Shown in pieces: positions 46,717 to 54,963 of a DNA stretch of 64,000 nucleotides. Position numbers and translations under genes: made by a program. Location of the stretch: assembly GCF_008642315.1 (NCBI RefSeq), contig NZ_CP029192.1:6758001-6822000 (forward strand), read 5' to 3'. Under the pieces are notes generated by a model, which ran no database searches, was not told the DNA's origin, and saw only the letters and a list, made by a program, of their open reading frames with translations. The stretch comes from Streptomyces venezuelae (GTDB lineage: Bacteria; Actinomycetota; Actinomycetes; Streptomycetales; Streptomycetaceae). Numbering within the stretch: position 1 is the stretch's first letter; each line of letters starts with the position of its first letter.

Positions 46717-47037
46717 ATGGGATACGCACTGCTGGCCGGCGCCATCGCGGCGGAGGTGGCCGGGACGACCGCCATGAAGTACAGCGAGGGGTTCAGCAGG
46801 CTGTGGCCCTCGCTGATCACGGTCGTGGGGTATCTGCTCGCCTTCTCGCTGCTCGCGCAGACCCTGAAGACCCTGTCCGTCGGCACGGCCTACGCGATCT
46901 GGGCCGGGATCGGCACCGCCGCCGTGGCCGCCATCGGCATGATCTTCCTGGGGGAGTCGGCCAACCTGGTCAAGGTCGCGGGCATCGCGCTCGTCATCGC
47001 GGGCGTCGTCGTGCTCAATCTGGGCGGGGCCCACTGA
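46717..47037 (+). CDS. Small multidrug resistance (SMR) family efflux transporter
   Basis: The 106-residue protein has four membrane helices and begins MGYALLAGAIAAEVAGTTAMKYSEGF, with the essential membrane glutamate (about residue 13) of proton-driven EmrE/QacE exporters. Motifs SVGTAYAIWAGIGTAAVAA and FLGESANLVKVAGIALVIAGVV fit the family. It overlaps the tetR start by one base (TGATG). Confidence 0.95.
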   Translation: MGYALLAGAIAAEVAGTTAMKYSEGFSRLWPSLITVVGYLLAFSLLAQTLKTLSVGTAYAIWAGIGTAAVAAIGMIFLGESANLVKVAGIALVIAGVVVLNLGGAH

Positions 47038-47591
47038 TGGGGCGTCGTTACGATCCCGAGCGTCGGCAGCGGATCATCGACGCGGCGATCCGGGTCGTCG
47101 GGGCGAGGGGCATCGCCGGGCTCAGTCACCGCTCGGTCGCCGCCGAGGCCGACGTGCCGCTCGGCTCGACCACGTACCACTTCAAGACGCTCGACGAGCT
47201 GCTGATAGCCGCGCTGCGGCAGAGCAACGAGGGCTTCGCGAAGGTCATGGCCGCCAGTGACGTGTTCGAGGATCCGACGGCCGACCTCGCCGACCTCGCC
47301 CGGGGGCTCGCCAGGGTTCTCGGCGAGTGGTTCGCGGGGGAGCGGGCCGGGGTCGAGCTGGAGTACGAGCTCTATCTCGCCGCCGTGCGCAGGCCCGCGC
47401 TGCGGCCCGTGGCCGCCGAATGGTGCGCGGGCCTCACCGAGGTCATCGAGCGCCGCACCGACCCGGTCACCGCGCGCGCCCTCGTGGCCCTGATGGACGG
47501 GATCAGCCTGCAAGTGCTGCTCACGGGGGCCGAGTACAACGAGGAGTACGCGCGGGAGATGCTCGGCCGGCTGCTGGTCCGGAAGGATTGA
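47037..47591 (+). CDS. TetR family transcriptional regulator
   Basis: The 184-residue protein has the N-terminal helix-turn-helix (RRQRIIDAAIRVVGARGIAGLSHRSVAAEADVP read in part; the recognition helix is LGSTTYHFKTLDEL). The rest is the helical ligand-binding domain (about residues 70-180). It follows the SMR gene and probably represses it through the inverted repeat upstream, being released by a substrate of the pump. Confidence 0.93.
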   Translation: MGRRYDPERRQRIIDAAIRVVGARGIAGLSHRSVAAEADVPLGSTTYHFKTLDELLIAALRQSNEGFAKVMAASDVFEDPTADLADLARGLARVLGEWFAGERAGVELEYELYLAAVRRPALRPVAAEWCAGLTEVIERRTDPVTARALVALMDGISLQVLLTGAEYNEEYAREMLGRLLVRKD

Positions 47592-47636
47592 GGCCTGTCG
47601 CACGGCTGGAGGGCCTCCCGCCCCGGGACTCGTCCC

Positions 47637-48536
47637 TCACTCGGTGCGCGACGCCAGGTCCCTGACCGTTCGCAGCGCCGCCTCGACGCTCGCCGTGACG
47701 TCCGTGACGGGGTACTGCACGTCCCGTACGGTCCGGTCGCCGTCGAGCACCAGCGTCAGCCGCTTGAGGCGGCTCACGCCCGCCGCGCGGAACGTCGGCA
47801 GGCGCAGGGCCGCGGTGAGCGCGAGTTCCGCGTCCGAGAGGAGCGGGAAGCGCAGGCCCTCCTTCTCCGCGAAGGCCCGCTGTTCGTCGGGGCGTTGTGA
47901 CGACACCCCGTGCACCGTCGCGCCCGCCGCGGTGAACTCCGCGAGCTGGTCGCGGAACGTGCAGGACTCCAGCGTGCAGCCGCGTGCGCCGGGGATTCCC
48001 GCCCAGCCGGGCGGATACGCGTCCTTGCGGGCGTACGCGCCCGGGAAGCAGTACAGGACCGTGTACGGGGTGTCCGCCGAGACCGGGTCCCGCGGCTCGC
48101 CGTCGTGCCCCGCGAGCCGCAGCTCCGGCAGGCGCGTGCCGAGCAGCGCGTGCACCCGCTGCGCCTCCCGTGAGGTCTCCGCCGCCGTCGCCATCGTCTC
48201 TCCCTCTCCCAGCACCCAGGTGTCCCCCCAGTCCTGGAGGGCGACCAGGACGGGCAGCAGCGCGCGACCGCGCGGCGTCAGGCGGTACTCGTGGCGCACG
48301 GGGCGGTCCTGGTAGGGGACGCGCGTGACGACGTCCGCCTCCACCAGGAGCTTCAGCCGTTCGCTCAACACCTTCCGGGACACGCCCAGTTCGCGCTGCA
48401 TCTCGTCGAAGCGGCGCACGCCCCGCGCCGCGTCGCGCACGATCAGCAGGGTCCACCAGTCGCCGACGACGTCCAGCGCCTGCGCGATCGCGCAGTGGTC
48501 GTCGTCGAGTCGGGTCCGTTGCGCCATGGCGCCCAT
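47637..48536 (-). CDS. HxlR-type winged-helix regulator fused to a PrxQ-type peroxiredoxin
   Basis: From ATG 48536 the protein has 299 residues. Residues 10-110 are an HxlR domain (CAIAQALDVVGDWWTLLIVRDA, FDEMQRELGVSRKVLSERLKLL, RHEYRLTPRGRALLPVL), with Cys15 placed like the redox-sensing N-terminal cysteine of HypR/YodB/QorR regulators. After a linker, residues 130-295 form a thioredoxin-fold peroxiredoxin: GARGCTLESCTFRDQLAEF gives Cys187 and Cys192 in the CX4C spacing of PrxQ/BCP. Such a fusion should sense or clear peroxides directly at DNA. It diverges from an MFS gene over a 25-bp palindrome. ATG 48527 is an alternative start. Confidence 0.88.
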   Translation of the reverse strand: MGAMAQRTRLDDDHCAIAQALDVVGDWWTLLIVRDAARGVRRFDEMQRELGVSRKVLSERLKLLVEADVVTRVPYQDRPVRHEYRLTPRGRALLPVLVALQDWGDTWVLGEGETMATAAETSREAQRVHALLGTRLPELRLAGHDGEPRDPVSADTPYTVLYCFPGAYARKDAYPPGWAGIPGARGCTLESCTFRDQLAEFTAAGATVHGVSSQRPDEQRAFAEKEGLRFPLLSDAELALTAALRLPTFRAAGVSRLKRLTLVLDGDRTVRDVQYPVTDVTASVEAALRTVRDLASRTE

Positions 48537-48544
48537 GCTGACAT

Positions 48545-48569
48545 AGTCCGTTCCCAAACGGAACTGACT
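48545..48569. promoter_or_regulatory. Palindromic operator between the HxlR-peroxiredoxin and MFS genes
   Basis: AGTC-n-GTTCC, five bases (CAAAC), GGAAC-n-GACT: arms of 10 bp with one unpaired position each. It begins nine bases before the ATG of the fusion gene (48536) and 52 before the MFS GTG. The position and size suit a dimeric HxlR-type repressor regulating itself and the transporter. Confidence 0.65.
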
Positions 48570-48620
48570 CCCGGAAGGTGGCCTGCCGGGGGTCGGCTCA
48601 CCGATCTGCCGGGGGGCGGC

Positions 48621-49877
48621 GTGCGTGATGTGCCGAGGACCGTGTGGCTGCTCGCCGCCGGCCAGTTCTTCAACATGGTCGTGGCCTTCACCTTCGTCTA
48701 CTTCTTCGTCTATCTGACGGACGAACGCGGCCTCCCCGTCGCCCAGGCCGGGCTGATCAGCGGCATCGGCGGCGTCGGCATGGTCGCGGGCAACTTCACC
48801 GGCGGCTGGTTCGGCGACCGCTCGGGCCACCGGCGCGTCCTGCTCGCCGGGTCGCTGATCGGCGGCGCGGGCGTGCTGGCGCTGCCGTCGCTGCCGGTCG
48901 CGCTGCTGTACGTCGTACCGCCACTGAGCCAGTACGCGGGCGGCTGCGTACGCGCCGCCACCGGCGCCCTCGTCGCCGTCTCCGTGCCGGAGGGCGCACG
49001 CCGTCAGGGGTTCGCGGTCGTCCGTTTCGCGGGCAACGCGGGCTTCACCGTCGGGCCGCCGCTCGGCGCGCTCCTCATCGCCCACACCTCGTACACCTGG
49101 CTCTTCGTCATCGACGGGATCGGCACGCTGGTCTTCGCCGCGTACGCCGCGCGGGTGCTGCCCGCCCGCGGTACAGCGCGTTCCGGGCCGGACCGTCCGG
49201 ATGCCGGGGAGGGGGCGCGGCACGGTGTCTTCGCCGCTCTGGGCGAGCGACCCGCCGTGGTCGTCCTCCTCGTCGCCATCCTCCTCACCGACCTCGTCTA
49301 CCGGCAGCAGTACTCGACCCTCCCCGTCGACCTGGACCGGCACGGACTCGGCACGGGCGTCTACGGCTGGCTCCTCGCGATCAACGGCGGCGTCATCCTG
49401 CTCCTCGAACTCCCCGCCACCCTCGCCCTGCGCGACCGGGCGCCGCTGCGCATCATCGGGTCCGGGCTGCTGCTCGTCGGCGCGGGCTGCGGCGTGCTCG
49501 CCCTCGGCACGGGGCTCGGCACCGCCGTGACCATGATGCTGCTGCTCACCGCGGGGGAGATCCTCTACAAGACACCGGCCACCGCGTACGTCGCCGATCA
49601 CGCGCCCGCGCACGTGCAGGGACGTTTCCAGAGCCTGTACTCGGGCGTCTCGGTCAGCGGCGTCGTGCTCTCGGCGCCGCTCGGCGGGGCGCTCTACTCC
49701 GTGGCGCCCGGCCTGCTGTGGCCGGTCTGCGCGGCGCTCGCCGGGGTGGCGGGATGCCTGGTCCTCGCGGCGGGGCGGGGCCGGGCGCGGCAACCGATCG
49801 GTGCCGTGGCGGCGAGCGGCGCCACGGGCGGCCCGGACCTTGAGACCGGTTCGCCCGCGCGGCGCACCTCCGGTTAG
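48621..49877 (+). CDS. Major facilitator superfamily transporter
   Basis: The 418-residue protein has about twelve hydrophobic helices. The loop 2-3 motif is present as GGWFGDRSGHRRVLLAG, and the second half begins after a charged cytoplasmic loop (about residues 185-210). It resembles drug or small-molecule exporters; the substrate is unknown. GTG 48621 follows GGGGGGCGG; GTG 48630 also fits. The shared upstream palindrome links it to the HxlR-peroxiredoxin gene. Confidence 0.88.
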   Translation: MRDVPRTVWLLAAGQFFNMVVAFTFVYFFVYLTDERGLPVAQAGLISGIGGVGMVAGNFTGGWFGDRSGHRRVLLAGSLIGGAGVLALPSLPVALLYVVPPLSQYAGGCVRAATGALVAVSVPEGARRQGFAVVRFAGNAGFTVGPPLGALLIAHTSYTWLFVIDGIGTLVFAAYAARVLPARGTARSGPDRPDAGEGARHGVFAALGERPAVVVLLVAILLTDLVYRQQYSTLPVDLDRHGLGTGVYGWLLAINGGVILLLELPATLALRDRAPLRIIGSGLLLVGAGCGVLALGTGLGTAVTMMLLLTAGEILYKTPATAYVADHAPAHVQGRFQSLYSGVSVSGVVLSAPLGGALYSVAPGLLWPVCAALAGVAGCLVLAAGRGRARQPIGAVAASGATGGPDLETGSPARRTSG

Positions 49878-49886
49878 GTTTCACCC

Positions 49887-50876
49887 ATGACCGACACGAA
49901 CGCTTCCCGCACCACCGGCGCCGTCGCCGCAGGCCTCGCCACCGTCACCGCCGACGGCACCGTTCTCGACACCTGGTTCCCCGCCCCCGAGCTCGTCGCC
50001 GAACCGGGCCCCGCAGGCAGTGAGCGGCTCACCGCCGAGCGCGCCGTGGAACTGCTCGGTGAGGGCGCCGGCAAGGCCATCGGCCCGGACGCCCGCCGTG
50101 GCGTGGAGATCATCGCTGTCCGTACGGTCATCGGCTCCCTCGACGACAAGCCGCTGGACGCCCACGACGTCTACCTGCGCCTGCACCTGCTCTCGCACCG
50201 CCTGGTCAAGCCGCACGGCGTGAACCTCGACGGCCAGTTCGCCTTCCTCGCCAACGTCGCCTGGACCTCGCTCGGCCCGGTCGCCGTCGACGACGTCGAG
50301 AAGGTGCGGCTCAACGCCCGCGCCGAGGGCCTCCACCTCGCCGTGACGTCCATCGACAAGTTCCCGCGCATGACGGACTACGTCACGCCGAAGGGCGTCC
50401 GCATCGCCGACGCTGACCGCGTGCGGCTCGGCGCGCACCTCGCCGAGGGCACCACGGTCATGCACGAGGGCTTCGTGAACTTCAACGCGGGCACCCTCGG
50501 CACCTCCATGGTCGAGGGCCGCATCTCCGCGGGTGTCGTCGTCGGCAACGGCTCGGACATCGGCGGCGGCGCCTCCACCATGGGCACGCTCTCCGGCGGC
50601 GGCAACGTGCGCATCGTCATCGGCGAGCGCTGCCTGGTCGGCGCCGAGGCGGGCGTCGGCATCGCGCTGGGCGACGAGTGCGTCGTCGAGGCGGGTCTGT
50701 ACGTCACCGCGGGCACGCGCGTGACCATGCCCGACGGACAGATCGTCAAGGCCCGCGAGCTCTCCGGCGCCTCCAACATCCTCTTCCGCCGCAACTCGGT
50801 CACCGGTACCGTCGAGGCCCGCCCGAACAACGCGGTGTGGGGCGGTCTGAACGACGTGCTGCACAGCCACAACTAG
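49887..50876 (+). CDS. dapD: 2,3,4,5-tetrahydropyridine-2,6-dicarboxylate N-succinyltransferase
   Basis: DapD adds a succinyl group in lysine and diaminopimelate synthesis, needed for peptidoglycan. The 329-residue protein has the actinobacterial DapD N-terminal region and a left-handed beta-helix of hexapeptide repeats ([20 protein letters not shown], then [18 protein letters not shown] read in parts; [15 protein letters not shown]). ATG 49887 is nine bases after the MFS stop. dapA is 3.6 kb away on the other strand. Confidence 0.95.
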   Translation: MTDTNASRTTGAVAAGLATVTADGTVLDTWFPAPELVAEPGPAGSERLTAERAVELLGEGAGKAIGPDARRGVEIIAVRTVIGSLDDKPLDAHDVYLRLHLLSHRLVKPHGVNLDGQFAFLANVAWTSLGPVAVDDVEKVRLNARAEGLHLAVTSIDKFPRMTDYVTPKGVRIADADRVRLGAHLAEGTTVMHEGFVNFNAGTLGTSMVEGRISAGVVVGNGSDIGGGASTMGTLSGGGNVRIVIGERCLVGAEAGVGIALGDECVVEAGLYVTAGTRVTMPDGQIVKARELSGASNILFRRNSVTGTVEARPNNAVWGGLNDVLHSHN

Positions 50877-50911
50877 TCGCGACCGACCGACGCCGTCTCA
50901 GGGGGAACCAC

Positions 50912-51532
50912 ATGAACAGAACGGGTGCGAGAGCACTGGCCGTCGGCGCCGCCGCGGTGCTCGGCCTGGTGGCCGGGTGCGGACAGAGCGTGGGCCAGCC
51001 CCGCGACGACGCCCACGGCGCCGCCCGTGGCGGCACGCACCAGGTGACGAGCGCGGCGACCGGCGACCACAGCTATCCGCTGCGCAAGAGCGACATCCCC
51101 TGGAGCGGCAGCCCCAGCCCCTTCAACGCGCAGGTCAAGCTCGCCGACGGGCGCCGCGTGGCCATGCACTACATGAAGGGCCAGGGGCTGTTCGTGCAGG
51201 ACTACAGCCCCAGCGCCAAGGGCTGGTCCAAGCCGGCCGTCGTGTACAAGACGGCGACCGACGCCTGCCAGGGCATCACGCTCAAGGCCAAGGACGGCAC
51301 GGTCGCGGCCTTCGGCGACTTCGCCAGGTACTGCGCGGACGGCGAGCCGCCGACCGAGTCGGTCGCCGCGGTGGCCGTGGGGCCGCTGACCAAGTGGGAC
51401 AAGCACCTCACGAAGGACTTCGACGGCTGGGAGAAGATCGTCGTCGCCCCCGGAGGCAAGAAGGTCACGTTCAGCCGGGGCGGCGACACGCTGCGCTGGA
51501 CCAAGGCGGCGGGCTTCCCCGCGAACCGCTGA
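50912..51532 (+). CDS. Secreted lipoprotein of unknown function
   Basis: ATG 50912 follows GGGGGAA. The 206-residue protein has a lipoprotein signal peptide with lipobox LVAGC (Cys near residue 23). The mature part shows a repeated beta-rich pattern (KLADGRRVAMHYMKGQGLFVQ, TLKAKDGTVAAFGDFARYC, KKVTFSRGGDTLRWTKAAGF, read in parts) and two further cysteines. No known domain is recognised. It is a single gene with its own terminator, and precedes the sigma-factor pair. Confidence 0.82.
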   Translation: MNRTGARALAVGAAAVLGLVAGCGQSVGQPRDDAHGAARGGTHQVTSAATGDHSYPLRKSDIPWSGSPSPFNAQVKLADGRRVAMHYMKGQGLFVQDYSPSAKGWSKPAVVYKTATDACQGITLKAKDGTVAAFGDFARYCADGEPPTESVAAVAVGPLTKWDKHLTKDFDGWEKIVVAPGGKKVTFSRGGDTLRWTKAAGFPANR

Positions 51533-51545
51533 CACGCATCTCGAC

Positions 51546-51587
51546 CGGAGCGGCCACCCCCTTTGCGGGGTGGCCGCTCCGTTTTCT
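51546..51587 (+). terminator. Terminator after the lipoprotein gene
   Basis: CGGAGCGGCCACCCC (51546-51560) pairs perfectly with GGGGTGGCCGCTCCG (51567-51581), loop CTTTGC, followed by TTTTCTT: a classic rho-independent terminator with a 15-bp stem and a U-tract. Confidence 0.93.
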
Positions 51588-51684
51588 TCGCGCGTCGACT
51601 TTCTGCGCCGAAGAGGCATAGCGGGGGACGCCCGGACCCGTCCTCATCCATGCGGGAGGGCAACAGGCCCACCAGGGAGCGAAG

Positions 51685-52254
51685 GTGACGATGGATGCCC
51701 ATGAGCAGGACAGTTTCCGGGAATTCGTGGCGACCAGATCGTCGGCGCTGCTGAAGACCGCCGTACTGCTCAGCGGGGGCGACCGGCACGCGGGTGAGGA
51801 CCTGCTGCAGAACGCGCTCGTCAAGGCGGCCGGGCGGTGGCAGCGGATCGACGAGCCGGAGGCGTACGTACGCCGGATCCTGTACCGGCAGCAGGTCAGC
51901 CGCTGGCGGCTGAAGTGGCCGCGGCGCGAACTTGCCGTCGCCGAACCGCCGGAGCGTGCCGCGTCGGGGGACGGCACGGCCGCGGCGGAGCTGCGCATCG
52001 TGATGCGCGGGGCCCTCGCCAAGCTCACCGCACGGCAGCGGACCGTACTCGTCCTGCGCTACTACGAGGACCTGCCGGAGGCGGAGGTGGCCGCCGTGCT
52101 CGGCTGCTCCGTCGGCACCGTGCGCAGCACCACGCACCGCTCGCTCGCCCGGCTCCGCAACCTCGCGCCCGAGCTCGCGCAGCTCGACAGGTCCGGCCCA
52201 GCCGGGGCTTCCCCCCACTCCCGTGACTTCTCGCCCATGGAGGTATCACCGTGA
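51685..52254 (+). CDS. SigE-family RNA polymerase sigma factor (ECF)
   Basis: The 189-residue protein belongs to the actinobacterial SigE-like ECF group: FREFVATRSSALLKTAVLLSGG, HAGEDLLQNALVKAAGRWQRI (region 2) and LTARQRTVLVLRYYEDLPEAEVAAVLG with CSVGTVRSTTHRSLARLR (region 4). GTG 51685 fits GGGAG at 51675; ATG 51691 is possible. Its stop overlaps the following membrane-protein gene (GTGA), mirroring the pair at 10.5-11.7 kb. Confidence 0.93.
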   Translation: MTMDAHEQDSFREFVATRSSALLKTAVLLSGGDRHAGEDLLQNALVKAAGRWQRIDEPEAYVRRILYRQQVSRWRLKWPRRELAVAEPPERAASGDGTAAAELRIVMRGALAKLTARQRTVLVLRYYEDLPEAEVAAVLGCSVGTVRSTTHRSLARLRNLAPELAQLDRSGPAGASPHSRDFSPMEVSP

Positions 52255-53477
52255 ACGTGGCAGAACTGGTCCGTGAGTCGCTGCGGGAGCAGGCGGACCA
52301 AGGGCCGCCCGTGCCGGGGAACTTCGCCGACCGCGTGCTCGCCGTGCGCCGACGGCGCAGGACCCGGGCGCTCGTGGGCACCTCGCTCGCCGTGGTCACG
52401 GCCGCCGTCGTGGGCGTGACGGTGCCCACCATCGGCAAGGACTCCGCGGACAAGGGCCCGCGCCCGGCCAGCGAGCTGCAGACCGACGACGTCATCGCGC
52501 GCCCCGGCCAGACACCGCCGCGTGACCTGATCGCCGCGGGCGGCACGGCGCTCGCCGCGTACAGCACGAGCGAGGACGTCGAGCAGCCCGACGGCGACGC
52601 CGTCATCACCCGTACCTACCGGCTGCTCGACCAGAAGACCGGCACCTACCGCGAGGACCCCCGCTGGTCGTGGGTCGACGTCGCACCCGGCATGCGGACC
52701 GCCGTCGTCCTGGAGCGGGGGCTCCCCGCCGATCGGATCGGTCTGCTGAACCTGATCACGGGCAAGGTGGAGCGCTGGCTGCCCGTGCAGCACGGGGTCG
52801 GCGGCGTCGAGTTCTCCCCCGACGGCAGGAAGCTCGTCGCGACCACGTACGCGGAGAACCCCGACCGGCTCGACAAGGACCGGCCGATCAATGACGGCAA
52901 GAGCGAGAGGCCCGGGCCCGCCGACCCGAGCAGGACCGGCTTCTACGTCCTCGACGTGGCCTCGGGGAAGGGCAGTTGGAGCGAGGTGAAGACCAAGCGC
53001 GGCGGCTTCGGCATGTCGGACCTCAACACCAGGCAGGACTTCGGCTTCAGCGAGGACGGCTCGCTGGTCTACTCGGGGCTCCTGCGCGCGCCGAACCAGC
53101 AGTACTACGACTTCCAGGGGCGGAAGAAGAGCACGCCCCCGCGGGAGCGGCACCTGTCCTGGTTCGTCGACGCGCGGCTCTCCCCGAACGGGAAGCTCGC
53201 CGCCGGTGACTTCGCGGGCAGCGCCAAGACCACCGCCACCGAAGTCCTCGACCCCCTCACCGGCAAGCGGGTCGCCAAGATCCCCGGTCAGCAGCTGCTC
53301 GCCTGGGCCGACGACAAGCGGCTCATCGCCTGGGACATCGCACCCGGTACGAGCGAGTACCGCAACCGGCTCGTCCTGGTCACCGTCGGGAGCAAGAAGA
53401 CCGTCCCGCTCAGCGGCTTCCGGTCGTCGAAGGCCGACGGGGTCAAGCGCTGGACACCGATCTTCGCGAAGCGCTGA
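52251..53477 (+). CDS. Membrane protein with beta-propeller-like outer domain, sigma-factor partner
   Basis: The 408-residue protein starts at GTG 52251 on the sigma stop codon. An N-terminal cytoplasmic segment (1-38, ending RRRRRTR), one membrane helix (about 39-58) and a large outer domain follow. The outer domain has repeated WD40/TolB-like strands (GGVEFSPDGRKLVATTY, FGFSEDGSLVYSG, ARLSPNGKLAAGDF, LLAWADDKRLIAWDI). It probably controls the sigma factor, as membrane proteins beside SigE-like factors are thought to do. The N-terminus resembles that of the pseudo-transpeptidase at 11101. Its stop is directly adjacent to the stop of convergent dapA. Confidence 0.82.
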   Translation: MNVAELVRESLREQADQGPPVPGNFADRVLAVRRRRRTRALVGTSLAVVTAAVVGVTVPTIGKDSADKGPRPASELQTDDVIARPGQTPPRDLIAAGGTALAAYSTSEDVEQPDGDAVITRTYRLLDQKTGTYREDPRWSWVDVAPGMRTAVVLERGLPADRIGLLNLITGKVERWLPVQHGVGGVEFSPDGRKLVATTYAENPDRLDKDRPINDGKSERPGPADPSRTGFYVLDVASGKGSWSEVKTKRGGFGMSDLNTRQDFGFSEDGSLVYSGLLRAPNQQYYDFQGRKKSTPPRERHLSWFVDARLSPNGKLAAGDFAGSAKTTATEVLDPLTGKRVAKIPGQQLLAWADDKRLIAWDIAPGTSEYRNRLVLVTVGSKKTVPLSGFRSSKADGVKRWTPIFAKR

Positions 53478-54428
53478 TCACCCCGTCGCCGGGCCCTTGA
53501 CGGCCCGTGCCCTCTCGTACGCGGCAAGCAGCCCGTCGGTCGCCTCACGGCCGGCGGGCAGCAGCGGTGCCCGCACCGGCCCCGACGGGAGCCCGAGCAC
53601 GCCGAGCAGTGCCTTCGCCGTGACGGTGCCCGGCAGGCCCGACGCCATCATCGCCTCGATCAGCGGGGTCGCGGCCAGCTGCGCCCGGCGCGCGCCCTCC
53701 GTGTCGCCCGCGTCGAACGCGTCGAAGACCTCCCGGGGGCGGCCGGGAAGCACGTTGGCCACCGTGCTGACACAGCCCGCGCCGCCCACCGCGTACAGCG
53801 CCAGGTTGAACTCGTCGCAGCCCGCGTAGTACGCCAACTCCGTGCGGGACATGACCTTCTGGCTGCCGAGGATGTCGTACGCGCAGTCCTTCACGCCGAC
53901 GACGCGCGGATGGTCCGCGAGCCTCAGTATCGTCTCCGTCGCGATGCGGGTGCCGGTGCGGCCCGGGATGTCGTAGAGCAGTACGGGCAGCCCGCAGGCG
54001 TCGGCGACCGTGCGGAAGTGCGCCTCGACGGCGTCCTGCGGAGGCAGGCTGTAGGACGGGGTGAGCACCAACAGGCCGTCGGCGCCCGCCTTTTCGGCCT
54101 CCAGCGCCTGTTCGACGGCGTGCCGGGTGTCGTTGCTGCCGACGCCCGCGACGACGGAGGCACGGTCGCCGACCGTGTCGGCCACGGCTCGGACGAGAGC
54201 CGCCTTCTCGGCGTCCGAGGTGGTCGGCGACTCGCCCGTCGTACCGGACAGGACGAGTCCGTCGCAGCCCCGCGACACGAGGTGGTCGGCGAGACGCCGC
54301 GCGCCGTCGAGGTCGAGGGCCCCCTCGGCGGTGAAGGGAGTAATCATCGCGCAGAGGGCGCGGCCGAAGGGCGCCATGGTTCGGGAGGTCATGGAGGCAG
54401 TCTCGGTACGCCGGTGCGCAAGCTCCAC
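53478..54428 (-). CDS. dapA: 4-hydroxy-tetrahydrodipicolinate synthase (DapA family)
   Basis: The first enzyme of lysine/diaminopimelate synthesis; it condenses pyruvate with aspartate semialdehyde. The 316-residue TIM barrel has LSGTTGESPTTSDAEK, YDIPGRTGTRIA (catalytic Tyr and Arg) and the Schiff-base lysine in VVGVKDCAYD. The start is decided by AGGAGA (54434-54439, minus strand) five bases before GTG 54428, adding 12 residues before the homologous MTSRT. Streptomyces often have more than one DapA-like gene, so this may be the housekeeping enzyme or a relative. Confidence 0.92.
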   Translation of the reverse strand: MELAHRRTETASMTSRTMAPFGRALCAMITPFTAEGALDLDGARRLADHLVSRGCDGLVLSGTTGESPTTSDAEKAALVRAVADTVGDRASVVAGVGSNDTRHAVEQALEAEKAGADGLLVLTPSYSLPPQDAVEAHFRTVADACGLPVLLYDIPGRTGTRIATETILRLADHPRVVGVKDCAYDILGSQKVMSRTELAYYAGCDEFNLALYAVGGAGCVSTVANVLPGRPREVFDAFDAGDTEGARRAQLAATPLIEAMMASGLPGTVTAKALLGVLGLPSGPVRAPLLPAGREATDGLLAAYERARAVKGPATG

Positions 54429-54540
54429 TTAATTCTCCTACGAGGTAATGGACAGGAACGCTAAGGGACCGGAGACCGGCGGGGATAGCGTCGCCAGGTG
54501 CGGGTACTCGGCCGTCCCAGCCAGAAGGGAGGCGGACCCC

Positions 54541-54963
54541 GTGACCGGGACCATGGGCGAGCAGCCGACGCGCGATCACGCGCAGCACTCGGTGGGAGAA
54601 CTCGTCGAGCGCGCCACCGCGCAGCTTTCGGACCTCGTACGCCAGGAGATGCGGCTCGCCGGACAGGAGATGGCGGCCAAGGGCAAACGCGCGGGACGCG
54701 GCGGAGGGCTCCTCGGAGCGGCCGGCGCGGTCTCGTACATCGGACTCATGGCGCTCGCGGCCACGGCGGTCGCGGCACTCGCACTGACGCTGCCCGTCTG
54801 GGGCGCGGCCCTCATCGTCACCGGCGTGCTCTTCGTCGTGGCCGGGGTGCTCGCCGCGATGGGCCGCAAGCAGCTGGCCCGCGCGGTGCCCCCGGTGCCG
54901 CAGGAGGCGATGGACAGCGTCAAGGCGGATGTCGAAGAGATCAAGGAAAGGGCGCACCGATGA
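54541..54963 (+). CDS. Phage-holin-superfamily (DUF1469) membrane protein
   Basis: GTG 54541 lies eight bases after GGGAGG; ATG 54553 is an alternative. The 140-residue protein has an amphipathic N-terminal region (VGELVERATAQLSDLVRQEMRLAGQEM), two adjacent transmembrane helices (about 60-110) and a charged tail, the YqjE/Holin 3-6 layout. Despite the name it is a stress-associated membrane protein in bacteria, not a phage lysis gene here. It overlaps the next gene by four bases. Confidence 0.88.
   Translation: MTGTMGEQPTRDHAQHSVGELVERATAQLSDLVRQEMRLAGQEMAAKGKRAGRGGGLLGAAGAVSYIGLMALAATAVAALALTLPVWGAALIVTGVLFVVAGVLAAMGRKQLARAVPPVPQEAMDSVKADVEEIKERAHR

Noticed and set aside
48537..49793. Extension of the HxlR-peroxiredoxin frame upstream, antisense to the MFS gene
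   Set aside because: Homology starts at MGAMAQRT; the upstream part lies opposite the transporter gene and crosses the divergent operator.
54541..54963. Phage remnant suggested by the holin-like protein
   Set aside because: No other phage gene is near, and the DUF1469 family is a common chromosomal membrane-protein family found with DUF3618 and DUF4235 genes.
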